The notes under the pieces are model-generated. The model did not search any database, was not told where the DNA came from, and worked only from the letters and a program-made list of their open reading frames with translations. From Gammaproteobacteria bacterium (GTDB lineage Bacteria; Pseudomonadota; Gammaproteobacteria; HK1), in NCBI GenBank assembly GCA_022824305.1, contig JAJEAD010000087.1, forward strand, positions 40,328-104,327: DNA of 64,000 nt, read 5' to 3'. This document shows, in pieces, positions 60,915 through 64,000 of the stretch (position 1 is the first letter of the stretch; every line of letters begins with the position of its first letter). The translations under genes were made by a program, and so were the position numbers.

Positions 60915-62126
60915 GTGATCCGGCGGCTGCGTCAGTCCTTCACGATCGGCGGGCCGCGCTTTCGCCGCGTCCTCGCGATGACCTTCTTCAACGGCGGGTC
61001 GATGGTCGGCGAGTTGCTGCTCTTCGGTCTCGCGGTGTACGAGATATCGGAGTCGACGGCCTGGGTCGGCCTCGCGCTCGCGCTCTACTTCGCCCCCAAC
61101 TTCGTCGTGGGGGTCTTCGCCGGCTCCCTGTCGGACAGCTTCGACCGGGTGTGGGTGCTGCGGGCGGCCGAGGCGGCGCTGGGCGTCAACCTGACGCTCA
61201 TCGGGCTTCTGATCGCGGGTGGCGGGGCGGGTCTCGTCCTCATTCTCGCCCTGACCCTCGTCTCCGGCGTGTTCCGGGCGATCCACAACCCGGCGCGGGC
61301 GAGCTACGCCTTCGATCTCGCCGGCGCCGAGCGCATCGTCTCCGCGCTCGGGGCCCTCAACATTGCCCAGCGCTTCGGACAGCTCGGGGGCGCCTTCGCA
61401 GCGGGATGGGCGGCGGCGGAGTTCGGCATCGGCACGGCCTACGTCGGGCTCGCCTCCGCGCATGTCCTCGCGGTGATTGCCCTCGGCCGGCAGCGGGGGC
61501 GTCCGGCCGCGCCCGAGGGCGAGCGTCCATCGGTGGGGGCAGGGCTCATCGAGTTCGCCCGCGAGCTGGTCGCCAACCGCGCTCTGCTCGTCCTCGTCCT
61601 GGTGACCGCGGCGGTGGAGGTGCTCGGATTCTCGTTCCTGACCGCGCTGCCGGACATCGTCGTCGGCCGCCTGGGGCTCGACGCGGCCAGCCTCGGATTC
61701 CTGCACGCATCGCGCGCGGCGGGCGGCATCGCGGGCGGCATCCTCATGGCGGTGCTCGCTCCGAGCCGCCGGCTCGGCATGACCTGGCTCGCGGTGGTCG
61801 CCGGGTTCGGTCTGATGGTGATGGCGCTGGGGCTCGCGCCGAGTCTCTCCGTCGCCGCGCTCGTGACGGTGGCGATCGCGCTCGGCGCGGTGGCGAGCGA
61901 CGTGCTCACCATGAGCATGATGCAGCTCGCGGTGCCCGGCGAGATGCGTGGCCGCGCGATGGGTGCGTGGCAGTTCTCGGTGGGCTTCTCGGTGGTCGGT
62001 CACCTCGAAATCGGGCTGCTCGCGAGCGCGCTCGGAACCGCATCGGCGCTGTTGCTCAACGGAGGGGCGCTGGTGCTGGTGGCGCTCGGCGCCGGTGCGA
62101 CGTCTCGCCGTCTGCGGCGGATGTGA
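60915..62126 (+). CDS. MFS transporter (EntS/DHA3-like)
   Basis: 403 residues, 12 predicted helices. Motif A after TM2 is 'GVFAGSLSDSFDRVWVLRAA' (about 66-85), and the helix 4-5 region 'FRAIHNPARASYAFDLAGAE' (about 119-138) is typical of the DHA3 (enterobactin/macrolide exporter-like) group. It probably exports a metabolite or drug. The GTG at 60915 begins a short cytoplasmic N-terminus. It stands intact among decayed genes. Confidence 0.85.
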   Translation: MIRRLRQSFTIGGPRFRRVLAMTFFNGGSMVGELLLFGLAVYEISESTAWVGLALALYFAPNFVVGVFAGSLSDSFDRVWVLRAAEAALGVNLTLIGLLIAGGGAGLVLILALTLVSGVFRAIHNPARASYAFDLAGAERIVSALGALNIAQRFGQLGGAFAAGWAAAEFGIGTAYVGLASAHVLAVIALGRQRGRPAAPEGERPSVGAGLIEFARELVANRALLVLVLVTAAVEVLGFSFLTALPDIVVGRLGLDAASLGFLHASRAAGGIAGGILMAVLAPSRRLGMTWLAVVAGFGLMVMALGLAPSLSVAALVTVAIALGAVASDVLTMSMMQLAVPGEMRGRAMGAWQFSVGFSVVGHLEIGLLASALGTASALLLNGGALVLVALGAGATSRRLRRM

Positions 62127-62291
62127 CGCGAGGGTGGGGCGCCGGGCGCGCGGGCGCCAGGGCATCCGGGAGCGGAGATCGGCGAGAATCCGGGGCCGAG
62201 TGCTCCCGCTGAGGACATCCCCGGCGCCGGGCCCGGCGTCGCGGCGAGTCTCCGCCGGAGGACTGGCCGAATCGCCGACGGGAGCTGCCCC

Positions 62292-62738
62292 ATGACCATG
62301 CCGAGTTGTCACCTGGATCCGGCCCGCGCGCTGCCGGCCGCCTCGTATCGCGATCCGGCATGGCTCTCGGCCGAGAAGGAACGCATCTGGCACGGGGACT
62401 GGGTGTTCGCGACGACGGAAGACGCGCTCCCGGAGCCCGGCGACCAGTTGCCCGTCACGATCGGCGATCAGCCTGTGCTCCTGCTGCGCAACCGGGCCGG
62501 CGCCCTAGGCGGCCTCGGCGAGTGGTTCTCCCGCACCATCGGGTCCGGCTACGCGCTGCCGGACTTCCTGTCCGAGGACCGGGCGATCTGCGAGCGCGTC
62601 CAGCGCGGCTATGCGGGCGACTTCGTTCCCGGACGGCTGGTGCCGCTCGAGCGGGTTGTGGCGGACTTCGGCCACTACCTCAACTGGCGCCTCAACCGCG
62701 TCGACCCGCCCCCGGTGCACTCGGAGCGGGCGTCGTGA
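62292..62738 (+). pseudogene. Rieske aromatic-ring dioxygenase alpha subunit, internally deleted
   Basis: 148 residues. Residues 1 to about 68 are the N-terminus of a Rieske oxygenase ('ASYRDPAWLSAEKERIWHGD', 'EPGDQLPVTIGDQPVLLLRN'). Residues about 75-140 match the far C-terminus ('DRAICERVQRGYAGDFVPGR', then 'LERVVADFGHYLNWRLN'). The Rieske C-x-H...C-x-x-H cluster and the mononuclear-iron domain, some 250-300 residues, are missing between them, with the frame kept. It cannot be an oxygenase. Expression as a small protein is possible but unlikely to be meaningful. Confidence 0.68.
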
Positions 62739-62754
62739 CTCCGCTCCCGACCCC

Positions 62755-63774
62755 TTACGCGCTCAGCTTGCGGAGCTCCGGCAGCAGCTCGTCGGAGATG
62801 AGCCGCATGCTCGACAACGAGTCGCGCAGCGGCATTCCCGCCCAATGGGTCCGGAAGAGGAGGTGGTTGACGCCGATCTCCTCGACGTAGGGGCGGAGCT
62901 GCTCCAGGCACTCCTCGGGAGAGCCGAGAATGAAGCGGTCGGCCAGGAGCTCGTCGAAGTCCTTGTCGAAGGACTCGTCGTCGGGCATGGCGGCGTCCTG
63001 GCCCCACTTGGCGTAGTCGCGATACTTGCCCAGCAGCCAGGGCCCCGCCATCTCGATCGCGGTCCTGCGGTCCCTGGCGCAGACGACTTCCTTGATGCAG
63101 GGCAGCTCGTTCGGAAAGGGCTTGCCCGCCGCACCGAGGGCCTCGCGGTAGAGCACGAGCTGACGGCGGATGGTCGCCGTCGTGGAGTGCGGGTTGATCA
63201 TCCACGTGTCGCCGATTCTCGCCGCGCGCCGGATTGCGGGGTCGTTGTTCGCGGCGACCCACACCGGGGGCGAGGGCCTCTGCACCGGGCGGATGTTCAT
63301 GCGGACCGCATCCAGCCGACAGGTCTCGCCGTGGTGCGTCACCGAATCTTCGGTCCAGAGGCGGCGCACCAGCTCCAGGCATTCCACCATGCGCGCGACG
63401 CGCTTGCCTTTCGGCACGTTGAAGGCGTCGAACTCGACCTCCCGGTAGCCGAGGCCGATGCCGAAGACGAAGTTCCCCCTCGCGATGATGTCGAGGGAAG
63501 CGATGGTCTCGGCCACGTAGACCGGGTTGTGGAGGTTGAGCAGCAGGATGCCGAGGCCGGTGGTCATCTCTCCCGCCTCGGGAATCAGGCGGGCGATGAA
63601 GGGCACGATCTGGAGCTGCTTGTTGTTGCCCTCGTTCAGGTAGTGATGGCCCGAAAAGAGGGAATCCCAGCCGCGGTCGCGAGCGTGGTGGACCATCGTG
63701 ACCTGGTCGCCGAGCGCACTCACCATGTCGGCGTCTCGGTGGTGCTGGTTGTTGATGAACAGGCCGACCTTCAT
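62755..63774 (-). CDS. LLM-class flavin-dependent oxidoreductase (luciferase-like monooxygenase)
   Basis: 339 residues, bacterial-luciferase TIM barrel. It has 'HHARDRGWDSLFSGHHYLNE' (about 29-48), 'TTGLGILLLNLHNPVYVAET' (about 71), 'FVFGIGLGYREVEFDAFNVP' (about 102-121) and 'PPVWVAANNDPAIRRAARIG' (about 168). It uses reduced FMN or F420 to oxidise an unknown substrate. It is convergent with the Rieske remnant; both may once have served one catabolic locus. Confidence 0.9.
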   Translation of the reverse strand: MKVGLFINNQHHRDADMVSALGDQVTMVHHARDRGWDSLFSGHHYLNEGNNKQLQIVPFIARLIPEAGEMTTGLGILLLNLHNPVYVAETIASLDIIARGNFVFGIGLGYREVEFDAFNVPKGKRVARMVECLELVRRLWTEDSVTHHGETCRLDAVRMNIRPVQRPSPPVWVAANNDPAIRRAARIGDTWMINPHSTTATIRRQLVLYREALGAAGKPFPNELPCIKEVVCARDRRTAIEMAGPWLLGKYRDYAKWGQDAAMPDDESFDKDFDELLADRFILGSPEECLEQLRPYVEEIGVNHLLFRTHWAGMPLRDSLSSMRLISDELLPELRKLSA

Positions 63775-63850
63775 CTCCGTTTCCCGGCGTGCGACGCCGC
63801 TGGCCGGCGCGTGATGCTCGCGCGGGCTCCGGCCGGTCTCCGCGCCACGC

Positions 63851-64000
63851 TCAGCCGCCGAAGAGCCTCTTCAGCCAGCCGGGGAGTCCGCCGCTCGGGG
63901 CGGGAGGGGCGGACGTCGGGGTGGCGGCGGCCCGGCTCGAAGCCGGCGCCGCCTCCTCGCGGGCCGGTGTCGGCGCCGCTACGGCGGCCGGGGCGGGCGC
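63851..64000 (-). CDS. C-terminal 49 codons of an unidentified protein, cut by the window end
   Basis: The frame is open to the window edge and ends at a stop at 63851-63853. The residues are Ala/Pro-rich ('APTPAREEAAPASSRAAATP') and finish with a short amphipathic tail 'GGLPGWLKRLFGG'. Such Ala/Pro linkers with a terminal amphipathic helix occur in, for example, RNase E-like or membrane-associated proteins, but nothing allows a firm call. Confidence 0.5.
   Translation of the reverse strand, partial: APAPAAVAAPTPAREEAAPASSRAAATPTSAPPAPSGGLPGWLKRLFGG

Overview
The window is GC-rich, densely packed chromosomal DNA in which most ORFs have long antisense shadows. It looks proteobacterial: there is a DjlA-type co-chaperone, a CNP1-like periplasmic protein, a lexA-imuA-imuB SOS cassette and a HutF-type histidine pathway. 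The mix of small-molecule catabolism (non-pyrrolysine MttB family, PhyH and Rieske oxygenases, LLM flavoprotein, M81 peptidase, peptide ABC transporter), a selenocysteine peroxiredoxin and a restriction island would suit a free-living or host-associated marine bacterium. That habitat is an inference; no rRNA or tRNA gene is visible to place the organism.

Layout, left to right. 0-12.6 kb: mixed metabolic and housekeeping genes (end of a TRAP binding protein, Dps, MFS, SIR2 deacetylase, enoyl-CoA hydratase, an orphan AbiEi-type antitoxin, PhyH dioxygenase, rpe, DjlA, a lone binding protein, CNP1) and a coupled TPR-oxygenase/TPR-sulfotransferase pair. 13.07-21.8 kb: a tight nine-gene operon, the most unusual part of the window. 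It encodes a glycine-rich bacteriocin-like peptide, a small membrane protein, an acyl carrier protein, a ketosynthase, a HlyB-type exporter with a degenerate peptidase domain, its HlyD partner, a GNAT acyltransferase, a DUF2927 protein and a phosphoribosyltransferase/beta-propeller fusion. It reads as a system that makes, probably acylates, and exports a ribosomal peptide. 21.8-24.9 kb: lexA with a perfect LexA box, then imuA and imuB without dnaE2.

25-28 kb: gamma-glutamyltransferase, a 132-bp remnant of a DUF3037 gene, and an SDR. 28.3-40.4 kb: a minus-strand defence island, partly of lower GC. It holds hsdR-hsdM-hsdS followed, with overlapping ends, by a HipA-family kinase and an intact DUF3037 gene, then a membrane protein and a 1,360-residue HTH/nuclease-like protein.

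40.5-59.2 kb: an MttB-family methyltransferase, an ornithine cyclodeaminase relative, hutH, an oligopeptide-type ABC transporter without a binding protein, a PPOX protein, a peroxiredoxin whose catalytic codon is UGA, M81 peptidase, quinone oxidoreductase, cysQ, then hutF divergent from hutI-hutU. Histidine degradation would run HutH, HutU, HutI, HutF; hutG is not seen. 59.2-64 kb is a decay zone: an amidase fragment joined to a broken N,N-dimethylformamidase large subunit, an MFS transporter, an internally deleted Rieske oxygenase, an intact LLM oxidoreductase, and the last 49 codons of an unidentified gene.
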